Both the position numbers and the translations under genes were made by a program. Below are positions 27,280 through 35,901 of a stretch of 64,000 nucleotides of DNA, piece after piece. Origin of the DNA: [Clostridium] aminophilum (GTDB lineage: Bacteria; Bacillota; Clostridia; Lachnospirales; Lachnospiraceae); contig NZ_FOIL01000002.1 of NCBI RefSeq assembly GCF_900101295.1, forward strand, positions 71,259-135,258, read 5' to 3'. The first letter of the stretch is position 1. Each line of letters opens with the position of its first letter. The notes under the pieces are model-generated. The model worked only from the letters and a program-made list of their open reading frames with translations. It did no database searches and had not been told where the DNA came from.

Positions 27280-28860
27280 TTATCGTCCGCCGAAGAGCGT
27301 TCCGATGATGCCTCGGAAGAGCGACGCGCCGACATTTCCGCCGATTTTCTTTCCGAACTTTCCGCCGACGGTGCTCCCCACCGCATTGCCGAGTTCTCTG
27401 CCGACGGTGCCGGCCGCCGTCTTCGCGATGGATCCTGCCGCGCTCTGGTATCGCTTCGTCTTTTTTGCATTTTCCTTCTCACGGTCGCGGGCATCCTTCA
27501 CGGCCTGCTTCTCCGCCTCTTTCGAAGCCTCCTGCTGCGCGCGCTCCTCGGCGGCGGCCTGCGCAAGGATCGCATTCTTGCGCTGAAGGAACTCATACGC
27601 GGAATCGCGGTCGAAACTGTCGCCATATTTCTCTGCCAGATCCGACGAGCTGACCTGATACTTCCGCGCCGATTCGGATATGGTTCCCATCTTCGACTGC
27701 GGAGGAAGAATCTTTGCCCGCTGCGCCACGGACGGGATTCCTTTCTCGTCGAGGAAGGAGATAACCGCCTCCCCTGTTCCGAGCTCCGAGAGCACGGTTT
27801 CGGTGTCAAAGGCCGGATTTTCCCGGAAAGACCGGGCAGCGGCGCGGATCTTTTTCTTTTCCGCCGGTGTATAAGCCCGGAGCGCATGCTGAATCCGGTT
27901 TCCCAGCTGTGAGAGAACCTCGTCCGGGAGATCGCCGGGATTCTGGGTGATAAAACAGATTCCGACGCCCCGCGAACGGATCAGCTTGACCACCTGCCCG
28001 ATCTTCTCCTCCAAAAGCGGAGACGCGTGATCAAACAAAAGATGTGCCTCATCAAAGAAGAAGACAATCTCCGGTTTATCCGCATCTCCCCTCTCCGGGA
28101 GCTGCTCAAACAGCTCACTCATCAGATAGAGCATGAATGTGGAATACAGCACCGGATTCTGAATCGAACTCCGGGCATCCAGAATATTGATAACCCCCCG
28201 TCCGTCCGAATCTCTCCGAAACCAGTCATGGATGTCGATGGCCGGTTCGGCGAAAAAGTTTTCCCCGCCCTGACTCTCCAGCGAAACAACCGCGCGGAGA
28301 ATCGCGTTTAGGCTCTGTTTGGTCATATTGCCGTACTGCGCGGAAAACTCCGCATTATTGTCCGCCACATACTGGATCATGGCGCGAAGATCCTTGGTAT
28401 CAATCAGCAGAAGGTTCTGTTCATCCGCAATCCGGAAAAGGATCTGAAGAATATCGCTCTGCAGGTCGGACAGCCGAAGAAGACGGGAAAGCAGAAGCGG
28501 TCCCATCTCGCTGACCGTTGTGTGAAGCGGAAGTCCGTTTTTTCCTTCCAGATCCCAGAACTGCACAGGATACGGCCTGAAGGAAAAGCCCTCCCGGTCC
28601 AGCCCGAAGGAGGCAATGCGCTTCTGCATATCCTCCGTGTTCTCGCCCGGCTCGCACATTCCCGCCAGATCTCCCTTCACATCCGCGAGAAATACCGGAA
28701 CACCGGCATCGCTGAGCGATTCCGCGAGAACCTTCAGCGTGATCGTTTTTCCGGTCCCGGTCGCACCGGCGATCAGTCCGTGCCGGTTCAGCATTCCGGG
28801 AAACATACAGAGTTTCTCATCGCCGTCATTTGCCATCCAGATCTTATTCTCATAGAACAT
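27280..28860 (-). CDS. HerA-like ATPase, DUF853 family
   Basis: The 526-residue protein has Walker A GATGTGKTIT (residues 32-41), Walker B VFFFDEAHLLFD, the SRGVGICFITQNPGDLP sensor region and an arginine-finger stretch (GNRIQHALRA). This matches the DUF853 helicase HerA-like family (PF05872). The C-terminal 90 residues are Ala/Lys-rich coiled coil followed by a Gly-rich hydrophobic tail (GRELGNAVGSTVGGKFGKKI). Relatives are widespread in bacteria with unknown role; archaeal HerA works with NurA in end resection. It is divergent from yqeC. Confidence 0.9.
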   Translation of the reverse strand: MFYENKIWMANDGDEKLCMFPGMLNRHGLIAGATGTGKTITLKVLAESLSDAGVPVFLADVKGDLAGMCEPGENTEDMQKRIASFGLDREGFSFRPYPVQFWDLEGKNGLPLHTTVSEMGPLLLSRLLRLSDLQSDILQILFRIADEQNLLLIDTKDLRAMIQYVADNNAEFSAQYGNMTKQSLNAILRAVVSLESQGGENFFAEPAIDIHDWFRRDSDGRGVINILDARSSIQNPVLYSTFMLYLMSELFEQLPERGDADKPEIVFFFDEAHLLFDHASPLLEEKIGQVVKLIRSRGVGICFITQNPGDLPDEVLSQLGNRIQHALRAYTPAEKKKIRAAARSFRENPAFDTETVLSELGTGEAVISFLDEKGIPSVAQRAKILPPQSKMGTISESARKYQVSSSDLAEKYGDSFDRDSAYEFLQRKNAILAQAAAEERAQQEASKEAEKQAVKDARDREKENAKKTKRYQSAAGSIAKTAAGTVGRELGNAVGSTVGGKFGKKIGGNVGASLFRGIIGTLFGGR

Positions 28861-29016
28861 CAGGGAACCCTCCTTTTATCGTGTTTTCTGACTGTTATTG
28901 TAGCAAATGACGAAACGAATTGAAAGAGACGGTGCTTTCTTTGGCTTGTGCGGTTTTTAAATCCATACTATAGTGTCTGTGTGATCCTGCAACGAATACA
29001 GCAAAGGATTCTATTT

Positions 29017-29751
29017 ATGATGACTGATAATCTTTCAAAAACACTTTGCATCCGCCGCGGCATCACGGCCGTCATCGGAAGCGGCGGAAAGACAACCCTC
29101 CTGCGGGAACTGGCCCGGGAGCTGAGTGCCTGCGGGTCCGTGATTCTCACCACGTCCACGCATATCCGCCCGTTCCCGGATCTCCCGTGCCTTGCTTCCT
29201 TTTCCCCGGATTCATTGGAAAATGAAGCCGTGATCCGGAGCCGGCTTTCCGTCTCTCCCCTTCTCTGCATCGGCACCCCGGCAAAAGAGGGAAAACTATC
29301 CGCACCTCCCCTTCCGTTTGATCATCTGGCCCGGCTGGCCGATTATGTTCTGATTGAAGCAGACGGATCAAGAGGTCTTCCGATCAAGGCCCATCGCGGC
29401 GGCGAGCCGGTCATTCCGGACGGGACCCGTCGGATCATCCTGCTCGCCGGATTCTCCGGCTTCGGGAAACCGGTCCGGAACGCGGTCCATGTTCCCGAAC
29501 GCTTCCTTGCGCTGACCGGCGCGGGTGAACAGGATCTCCTGACGCCGGAGCTCTGTGGCGAAGCCATTCAAAAAGAACATCTGGCCGATGTCATTGTCCT
29601 GAATCAGGCGGACGACCTGCATTGTCCGGACTCGGCCCTCCGCACGGAAACACTGTCCCTCTGCCGCCGATTTGCGAAAAAAACCGACCTTCCGGTATTC
29701 GCCGGATCCCTGCGGGAACATTTCCTGATCCGGATCGATCGTGAGTCATAA
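29017..29751 (+). CDS. yqeC: YqeC-like selenium-dependent hydroxylase accessory protein
   Basis: The 244-residue protein has an N-terminal P-loop VIGSGGKTTLLRELA, a middle LIEADGSRGLPIKAH motif characteristic of YqeC, and the IVLNQADD segment, a G4-like nucleotide-specificity motif. YqeC occurs with selenium-dependent molybdenum hydroxylase loci; its biochemical role is unproven. The ATG at 29017 has an AAAGGA site. It is followed 22 bp later by the XdhC gene, and the whole selenium locus lies immediately downstream on the opposite strand. Confidence 0.87.
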   Translation: MMTDNLSKTLCIRRGITAVIGSGGKTTLLRELARELSACGSVILTTSTHIRPFPDLPCLASFSPDSLENEAVIRSRLSVSPLLCIGTPAKEGKLSAPPLPFDHLARLADYVLIEADGSRGLPIKAHRGGEPVIPDGTRRIILLAGFSGFGKPVRNAVHVPERFLALTGAGEQDLLTPELCGEAIQKEHLADVIVLNQADDLHCPDSALRTETLSLCRRFAKKTDLPVFAGSLREHFLIRIDRES

Positions 29752-29773
29752 CATACAAAAAAGGAGCAACACC

Positions 29774-30901
29774 ATGTCCAATTCTTATTATTCTGCCCTT
29801 TCCCGGATTAACCCGAGAGAAGAATATCTCTCTCTCATCACCATAGACGGCCCGTCTGCGGGTGAAAAGATTCTGTACCGTCTGACAAAAGACGGTCCTG
29901 TCTCCCTCGCAGAAGCCATGCCGGACTCCCGGGAGACCCGCGGTTTCCGCCATACGGATCCCCCGGCACTGCCGCCTCTTGCACCGTCCGATCCGACGTT
30001 TCGGACCGAAAACGGTCTGGTGTATGCGGAGCGCTTCGGCGGAAAGACCGAAATCGTCCTCTGCGGCGCGGGCCACGTCGCGCTCGCCGTCACCCGGATG
30101 GCAAAATTCCTCTCCATGCATGTGACGGTCATCGACGACCGTTCCGAGTTTACGGAGAAAGCCGAAGCCGCCGGCGCAGACCGCGTCATCTGTGATTCGT
30201 TCGAACACGCGCTGGACGGAATTCCGGGGAACGCGAACACAGCGTTCATCGTCATGACCCGCGCACACGCCTATGACAAAGTCTGCCTCCGTAAGATTCT
30301 GGAAAAGCCGTATCTCTACCTCGGCATGATGGGAAGCCACGGCAGAACCGCTCTCATCCGGGAGGAATTTCTCGCTTCCGGATATACAAAAAAGACGATG
30401 GACACGGTACACATGCCCATCGGTCTTGAAATCCATTCCGAGACGCCGGAAGAAATTGCGGTCTCTATTCTGGCGGAACTGATCTGTATCGCGAATTCCT
30501 CCGCCAAAGGTTTCGGATACTCGTCTGAAATGCTGTCCGCCCTGCGCTCCGCAGCGGCCGGTCCGCTGGCCATGGCTGTCATCGTCCGCAAAGAGGGGGA
30601 AGCGCCGAGAAACCCGGGAGCGAAACTCTTCGTCCGGCCGGACGGCACATTTGTCGGAACCATCGGCGGCGGATTCGCGGAGGCCATGATCCGGAAAGCC
30701 GGCCTTGTTCTGCTGAACGACGGCGATGGTGCCGAAGCGCTGGACCGGGAACTCTCCCTTCACGGCGGCCGCATTCTCTCCCGGACCGGGGCCCGCATGC
30801 TGATTGACCTTTCCATTCATGCTGCCGACGACGACATGGCCGGCATGTTCTGCGGCGGCAGCGTTCTGGTTTATGTGGAGCGGACCGATATTACATCTTG
30901 A
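29774..30901 (+). CDS. XdhC-family molybdenum hydroxylase maturation protein
   Basis: The 375-residue protein combines a Rossmann XdhC domain (VLCGAGHVALAVTRMAKFL, then VIDDRSEF, residues about 95-240) with an XdhC/CoxI segment nearer the C-terminus (VIVRKEGEAPRNPGAKLFV and GTIGGGFAEAMI, about 260-320). XdhC binds molybdenum cofactor and promotes its sulfuration or insertion. In textbook XdhC the CoxI-like segment is N-terminal, so the order here is reversed. It is in an operon with yqeC, and its 3' end overlaps the convergent DUF3343 gene by 11 bp. Confidence 0.87.
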   Translation: MSNSYYSALSRINPREEYLSLITIDGPSAGEKILYRLTKDGPVSLAEAMPDSRETRGFRHTDPPALPPLAPSDPTFRTENGLVYAERFGGKTEIVLCGAGHVALAVTRMAKFLSMHVTVIDDRSEFTEKAEAAGADRVICDSFEHALDGIPGNANTAFIVMTRAHAYDKVCLRKILEKPYLYLGMMGSHGRTALIREEFLASGYTKKTMDTVHMPIGLEIHSETPEEIAVSILAELICIANSSAKGFGYSSEMLSALRSAAAGPLAMAVIVRKEGEAPRNPGAKLFVRPDGTFVGTIGGGFAEAMIRKAGLVLLNDGDGAEALDRELSLHGGRILSRTGARMLIDLSIHAADDDMAGMFCGGSVLVYVERTDITS

Positions 30902-31127
30902 CCGCGGTGACCTTCTCCGGCGCTGTGCCGCCGGATCGGATCGTCTCACGGTATTCTCCGTACGCTCCGACATCCATGCGCCACGCAATCCCGCATCCCG
31001 CGGAAATCTCCCGCGGGACCGGGATGGTCCTTCCCGGAATTCCGTTTTCCGCGGCAAATGCCTCAAATCGCATGGCCGACCGCGTCGTCGAAAAGGTAAG
31101 GATAATATAATCTTTCTTTTCTCTCAT
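30891..31127 (-). CDS. DUF3343 small protein (putative Se/S carrier)
   Basis: The 78-residue protein has the DUF3343 pattern: an N-terminal ILTFSTTRSAMRFEAFA strand-helix, IPGRTIPVPREISAGCGIAWR with the conserved Cys, and a short C-terminal strand-helix. It resembles a small sulfur or selenium carrier and is regularly found beside SelD and YedF. A role in delivering selenium is inferred from this context. It lies 6 bp after the aminotransferase class V gene. Confidence 0.85.
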   Translation of the reverse strand: MREKKDYIILTFSTTRSAMRFEAFAAENGIPGRTIPVPREISAGCGIAWRMDVGAYGEYRETIRSGGTAPEKVTAVKM

Positions 31128-31133
31128 GTTGTC

Positions 31134-32288
31134 TTACATTGTCTCTGCAATATTTTTCAGTGCATCCGCAGCCTGTTCCGCTTCTTCTTCCGTATTAAAC
31201 GCTGAAAAACTGAACCGGACGATCCCCTGTTCTTTCGTCCCGAAAAATTCATGCATGAGCGGTGCGCAGTGCGCTCCTGCCCGAACACAGATTCCGGCTT
31301 CCTCCCACAGGCGGTCCGCAACCACCGACGCATCCTCTTCCCCGAGATTCAGCGAGACGATCCCCGTCCCCTCCATGTCACGGTAACCGTAGAGTTTCAG
31401 GTTTGGAATCTCCCGGATCCGCCGGACAAAGCAGCCGGCCAATATTCTCTCGTGCTTCAGAATCCTCTCCGGACCGGTCTCCAGGACAAAACGGATGCCG
31501 GCCTCCAGACCGGCAATGCCGGGCGTGTTTCTCGTTCCGGCTTCCAGCACCGTCGGCATTTCCTTCGGCATGTCCCGGTCAAAGCTGTGAATCCCGCTGC
31601 CGCCGATCAGAAGCGGGCGGACTGCCAGCCCGGCCCGCACATAGATGCCGCCGGTCCCCTGCGGGCCGAAAAGGCCCTTATGTCCGGTGAAGCAATAAAT
31701 ATCAATTCCGTCCCGCTCTACGTTCACCGGAACCGCCCCAAGAGCCTGTGCGCCGTCCACAATCAGCAGAATCCCGTTCTCCCGGGCAAATGCCGCCACA
31801 GCCGTAAGGTCGGTGATTCTTCCCGTCACATTCGACGCGTGGGTGATCACCATCGCCGCCGTCTCCGCGGTCAGAAGCTGCGGAAGCCGCGCCGGATCCA
31901 GTCTTCCGTCCGGTTCCGGCTCCCAGAAGGTCAGCGATGCCTTTCCTTCTTTTTCCAGCCGGTACAGCGGCCGGAGAACCGAATTGTGTTCTGTCCGCGT
32001 CGTGATGATCCGGAACGGCTCCTTCTTACGGACCATCTCCGGCAGCGCGCTGACCGCTGCATTCAGGGACTCGGTCACATTCTGCGTAAAGGCAATCCGT
32101 TCCGGATCTTCTGTCCCGAGAAGTTCCGCTGCCGCCTCCGACGCCCGGAAAAGAATCCGGGATGCATTCAGAGAAGCCGCATACGCGCCTCTTCCGGGGT
32201 TTCCCGCCTCCTCCAGTGCCCGGATCATTGCCGTCTTCACCCCCTCCGGTTTCCGGAGCGTCGTCGCTGCATTGTCGAGATAAATCAT
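31134..32288 (-). CDS. class V aminotransferase / cysteine desulfurase-like protein
   Basis: The 384-residue PLP enzyme has the class V signature: YLDNAATTLRKP at the N-terminus, THASNVTG, the VDGAQALGAVPV cofactor Asp and Gln region, FTGHKGLFGPQGTGG with the Schiff-base Lys, and a late VRAGAHCAPL with the reactive Cys. The subgroup in SelD loci is thought to act as a selenocysteine lyase or cysteine desulfurase feeding selenium or sulfur to the cofactor. Substrate preference cannot be read from sequence. It sits between yedF and DUF3343. Confidence 0.9.
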   Translation of the reverse strand: MIYLDNAATTLRKPEGVKTAMIRALEEAGNPGRGAYAASLNASRILFRASEAAAELLGTEDPERIAFTQNVTESLNAAVSALPEMVRKKEPFRIITTRTEHNSVLRPLYRLEKEGKASLTFWEPEPDGRLDPARLPQLLTAETAAMVITHASNVTGRITDLTAVAAFARENGILLIVDGAQALGAVPVNVERDGIDIYCFTGHKGLFGPQGTGGIYVRAGLAVRPLLIGGSGIHSFDRDMPKEMPTVLEAGTRNTPGIAGLEAGIRFVLETGPERILKHERILAGCFVRRIREIPNLKLYGYRDMEGTGIVSLNLGEEDASVVADRLWEEAGICVRAGAHCAPLMHEFFGTKEQGIVRFSFSAFNTEEEAEQAADALKNIAETM

Positions 32289-32370
32289 GGCTTCTCCCTT
32301 CCGAAAAAGTTCGTACTGGCCGTTTTCTTTTTTTCGCGAAAAAAAGACGTGCCTTCCTACGTTTTTTTCC

Positions 32371-33000
32371 TTACGGGCGGATGATCCGGGATGCGCTCAT
32401 CTGTTTTTCCACGATCTCATACATATTGGAGACGCCGCCCACCGCCAGCTTCTCTTTCATCTCATAGAAGCCGAGGCAGGTTCCGCAGGTGAGGATCTCC
32501 ACGCCGCTCTCCTCCAGCTTCTTCAGGTCTTCCAGAACCGGCGATCCCTCACAGGTAAGCTTTGCGCCGCCGTTGTAAAACAGCATGGTATCCGGCAAAG
32601 CATCCTGCTGTGTGAGGGCAAAGGTGAAAGCCTTGATCAGAACGGTGCCCAGCTCGTCATCGCCCACTCCCATCCGGTCCGAAGCAACCACGACCACCGT
32701 CTTTCCCGCAGCCGGTACCGGAATTTCTTCCCTTCCGGCAGGATTTTCCATCGCTGCGCCTTCACCTGCCGCATTCTCCGGTGCCGGCACATCCATCTCC
32801 ACACGGTATTCTCCTTCCGCTTTTTTCTCCGAGCGGACCGGGTATCCCATCTGCACCGCCATCTTGGTAAGGTTCTCCACCGAAGTCGGATTGTCTACCA
32901 GAACCTCCACTGTATCTGCCGCGTTCAGTTCACGGATCGCCTGCTTTGCCATCACAATCGGTACCGGGCAAACCTCTCCCATTGCATTCACTGTCTTCAT
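32371..33000 (-). CDS. yedF: selenium metabolism protein YedF
   Basis: The 209-residue protein has an N-terminal TusA-like domain with the CPxP motif (GEVCPVPIVMAKQAI, residues about 8-22) and a C-terminal DsrE-like half (VVVVASDRMGVGDDELG, then GVEILTCGTCLGFYEM). This two-domain form is the YedF protein of selenium loci. The ATG at 33000 has a GGAGG site. An Ala/Glu/Pro-rich linker joins the halves. It probably relays selenium or sulfur between the desulfurase and SelD. Confidence 0.9.
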   Translation of the reverse strand: MKTVNAMGEVCPVPIVMAKQAIRELNAADTVEVLVDNPTSVENLTKMAVQMGYPVRSEKKAEGEYRVEMDVPAPENAAGEGAAMENPAGREEIPVPAAGKTVVVVASDRMGVGDDELGTVLIKAFTFALTQQDALPDTMLFYNGGAKLTCEGSPVLEDLKKLEESGVEILTCGTCLGFYEMKEKLAVGGVSNMYEIVEKQMSASRIIRP

Positions 33001-33212
33001 TCTTATGATCCTCCATTGTCCTCTGTACTCAGACACTCCATTCCTTTTGTCTGCCTGAGCCGTTCTTCTCAGCCTGAATGAAAACATTCAGGCCTGTATT
33101 CCGGATGGAATCCCGATGATTTCCCGATGAAATCCCTCTTTTCGGGAGTTTTTAACGGAATCCTCATTCTATCCTCATTCTAGCCGACATTATTCCGTAT
33201 TTTAGTGCCATA
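33001..33212. other. gap between yedF and selD
   Basis: No gene is visible. Short repeats occur: TCCTCATTCTA twice in tandem near 33160-33185 and several GATG/CCCGATGA-like motifs near 33105-33130. No terminator or riboswitch was recognised. Confidence 0.4.
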
Positions 33213-34295
33213 TTATCGGTGATTGACCGAACATCCCCGTCCAATCATCGGATGATATTCCGGACCAGATTCACGCAAAACCGTAATCTCCGGACCGCTC
33301 TTTTCCGTCACCTCTCCGACGATGGCAGCCAGCGGAAATGTGCAGGTCAGATCGCCAACCAGCCGCTCCGCCTGCTCCCGCGGAAGCGCAAAGAGAAGTC
33401 CGCCCGCCGTCTGCGGATCAAACAGCACTTCTTCCGCACCGAAGGGAATTCCGTCAAAGCAGACGTGGTCTCCGACATAATTCCGGTTTTTCTGTCCGCC
33501 TCCGGTGATCAGGAATTCCTCCGCATAAGTCAGCGCATCGCCCAAAACCGGGATGTCTTTCCAGAAAATGCGGCAGGCTGTCTCCCCTCCCATCATCTCG
33601 TGAAGATGTCCCAGAAATCCGAAGCCGGTCACATCCGTACAGGCGTGAATCTCGTATTGTCTCGCGCAAAGGCTCGCTTCCCGGTTCAGCGTCGTCATGG
33701 ACAGGATCGCCGCATCCATCGATTCCGCGGATGCCTCTCCCACCCGGTCTGCCGCACAGATAATCCCGGTCCCGAGTCCCTTCGTCAGCACCAGTGCATC
33801 CCCGGGCTTCGCGCCCACATTTTTCCAGATCTTCTTCGGATTCACCAGCCCCGTGACAGATAAGCCGTACTTGACATCGCTGTCGGCGATGGAATGGCCG
33901 CCCGCCAGCGTTCCGCCGGCTTCGATCACCTTCTCGCTTCCGCCCCGCAGAATCTCACCCAGAATGTTCAGGCTGTAGGATTCCGGGAAGCAGACGATGT
34001 TCAATGCCGTCTTCACTTCTCCGCCCATCGCATATATATCGCTCAGTGCATTGGTCGCCGCGATTTTCCCGAAGGTATACGGGTCTTTCACCATAGGCGG
34101 AAAGAAATCCAGAGTCTGCACGATGGCAAGATCCTCCGAAACCTGATAGACCGCCGCGTCATCGTGGGAGTCAAACCCGACCAGAAGTTTTTCGTCCTTC
34201 GGTCCTTTCGGGAGTTTCTCCAGAACGCGGGAAAGGAGTCCCGCTCCCAGTTTCGCGGTACACCCGCCGCTCTTGCAAAACACGATCTCTGACAT
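33213..34295 (-). CDS. selD: selenide, water dikinase SelD
   Basis: The 360-residue protein is an AIRS-superfamily kinase that makes selenophosphate from selenide and ATP. The active-site region at the N-terminus reads [14 protein letters not shown], with Cys12 and Lys15 at the places of E. coli Cys17 and Lys20, so this is a Cys form, not a selenocysteine form. The sequence [25 protein letters not shown] and [18 protein letters not shown] follow. The ATG has an AGGAGAG site. It sits in a locus for selenium-dependent molybdenum hydroxylase and not beside selA or selB. Confidence 0.95.
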   Translation of the reverse strand: MSEIVFCKSGGCTAKLGAGLLSRVLEKLPKGPKDEKLLVGFDSHDDAAVYQVSEDLAIVQTLDFFPPMVKDPYTFGKIAATNALSDIYAMGGEVKTALNIVCFPESYSLNILGEILRGGSEKVIEAGGTLAGGHSIADSDVKYGLSVTGLVNPKKIWKNVGAKPGDALVLTKGLGTGIICAADRVGEASAESMDAAILSMTTLNREASLCARQYEIHACTDVTGFGFLGHLHEMMGGETACRIFWKDIPVLGDALTYAEEFLITGGGQKNRNYVGDHVCFDGIPFGAEEVLFDPQTAGGLLFALPREQAERLVGDLTCTFPLAAIVGEVTEKSGPEITVLRESGPEYHPMIGRGCSVNHR

Positions 34296-34392
34296 AATTC
34301 TCTCCTCTTCTGTTCCTGCCCGCTTCGCTACCAGTGGCTTTTATGTCCGGACAGACCTGCCGGTTCCGGCGCATTTGCCCGTTCAGACGTTT

Positions 34393-35229
34393 TTACATCG
34401 CCCCGCCTTTTGATTGTCTTTCCCGGTATGCCGCACAGACAAGCTCCAGAACGCTGCCGGCAATGCATCGCGCCTTGTCGGAGATCGTAAAGCAGTTCCG
34501 GTACTGATCCTGCCGGGGATCGATGTCGGCGATCTTAAATCCCTCCGTCACCGGATATCCGTCCCGGATCATGCCGCGGATCAGACCGGAGAGGGTTGCC
34601 GGAACCTCCGTCACCTCGTTCTCCGATCCATGGATCCGAAGAATCACTTCACCTTTTTCCACCGTATCTCCGATGTTCCGGACATGCCGGGTCACCCCCG
34701 CTGCCGGAGCATGAATCACCCGCTCTTTTCCGTATCCCCCGATCACACCGGGAATGCCGGTATTCGGCTGTGCACACCCTTCGGTGATGATCCGTCCGAG
34801 GTTATGTCCGCGCATGGTCTCAATCACATAATCCACATCTTCTCCCGCGCAGAAACCCGGACCGAGTCCGATGACCGTCGGTGCCATATCCCGACCGGTT
34901 CCCAGATTCTTCTTTGCGAGAATCGCATCGATCAGCACATCCGGCCGATATTCCCCGATGGATTTCCCGGCGTGGTCCACCAGCACCGGAACCACTCCTT
35001 CCTCCAGCATCCGCACCGCCTCCGCAAGGGATATGGCCCGTTTCGCCGTTAAGCCCTCCACGACCGCTGCATCCCCGTAGACACATTCGCAAAGGGAAAC
35101 CTGCCGGCGGATCGCCGACGGCTTATCTGTCTCCAGAACGACCGGACGGAATCCCGCCATCCAAAGCCGGTGAATGGTGCCGGTGGCGATATCCCCCGCA
35201 CCTCTCACCATGATCCTGAACTGATCCAT
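34393..35229 (-). CDS. yqeB: YqeB / EF2563-family selenium-dependent molybdenum hydroxylase protein
   Basis: The 278-residue protein starts with a Rossmann-like VRGAGDIATGTIHRLWMAGF, contains TVIGLGPGFCAGEDVDYVIETMRGH, and ends in a biotinyl-like region (HAPAAGVTRHVRNIGDTVEKGEVILRI). This matches the EF2563/YqeB family that is a marker of the labile-selenium hydroxylase system. Its molecular role is unknown. The start has a strong AAAGGAGG site. It is the first gene of the minus-strand selenium block (yqeB-selD-yedF-csd-DUF3343). Confidence 0.9.
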   Translation of the reverse strand: MDQFRIMVRGAGDIATGTIHRLWMAGFRPVVLETDKPSAIRRQVSLCECVYGDAAVVEGLTAKRAISLAEAVRMLEEGVVPVLVDHAGKSIGEYRPDVLIDAILAKKNLGTGRDMAPTVIGLGPGFCAGEDVDYVIETMRGHNLGRIITEGCAQPNTGIPGVIGGYGKERVIHAPAAGVTRHVRNIGDTVEKGEVILRIHGSENEVTEVPATLSGLIRGMIRDGYPVTEGFKIADIDPRQDQYRNCFTISDKARCIAGSVLELVCAAYRERQSKGGAM

Positions 35230-35410
35230 TTATCGTCCTCCTTTACCATCTGTCCATTGTATCACCGTTATATTTCTTTGAGAATAACGTTCTTCTCTGG
35301 CGTCGCCGGGGGCCGGTCTTTCCGCCCCTGCCGGATTTGCTTTCCACGGCGCGCTTCCCCCGCAAAGCGTTTTTGTTTCATAGGGAATTTCGGAGAAATT
35401 TACCATGAAG

Positions 35411-35461
35411 CAAAAAACTCCATGAGGGGCAGTGTACACTTTGACACCTTCCCTCATGGAG
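35411..35461 (-). terminator. intrinsic terminator after the trkA-trkH-mntR operon
   Basis: On the minus strand CTCCATGAGGG and its complement (35418-35428 and 35451-35461) form an 11-bp stem with a 22-nt loop, followed by TTTTTTGC. It lies about 40 bp after the regulator stop codon. Confidence 0.8.
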
Positions 35462-35499
35462 AGCTGCTCGATCGTCTGATTGGTCTGTTTTTTTGCGCC

Positions 35500-35871
35500 T
35501 CACTGCGTCAGCATTTCCGCCAGGCTCTTCAGAGCCGCAAAGCTTTCCGGGCTCAGGTCATGCTCCACCCGGCATGCATCCTCCGCCGCAAGCTTCTCCG
35601 GTACTCCCAGCGCCGAAAAAAGCTTGGTCAGAGTTGTATGGCGCTCATAGATCTTTTCCGCGATCTGCAGTCCCGGTTCCAGAAGAGTGATATATCCCTC
35701 CTTGGACATGGAAATGTATCCGCCTTCCCGCAGATTTTTCATTGCTACACTGACGCTCGGCTTGGAAAAACCGAGATCGTTCGCCACGTCGATGGAGCGA
35801 ACCACCGGATTGGTCTTGCTGAGCATCAGAATGGACTCGAGGTAATCCTCCGCTGACTGCTGTATTTTCAA
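35500..35871 (-). CDS. DtxR/MntR-family metal-dependent regulator
   Basis: The 123-residue protein has the N-terminal winged HTH of the DtxR family (QQSAEDYLESILMLSK, then RSIDVANDLGFSKPSVSVAMKNLREGGYI) and the metal-binding dimerisation domain (KIYERHTTLTKLFSALGV, ACRVEHDLSPESFAAL). It is shorter than MntR (about 140 residues) and lacks an SH3-like domain. The start is TTG with a GGGAGG site 7 bp upstream. The neighbouring potassium genes suggest either an operon of convenience or a metal input to Trk expression. Confidence 0.88.
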   Translation of the reverse strand: MKIQQSAEDYLESILMLSKTNPVVRSIDVANDLGFSKPSVSVAMKNLREGGYISMSKEGYITLLEPGLQIAEKIYERHTTLTKLFSALGVPEKLAAEDACRVEHDLSPESFAALKSLAEMLTQ

Positions 35872-35901
35872 AATAACGCCTCCCTGTCTGTCTCGACTTC
35901 C

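Noticed and set aside
33213-34295. Selenocysteine (in-frame TGA) in SelD
   Set aside because: The active-site position is an ordinary Cys codon and the frame is open from ATG to stop.
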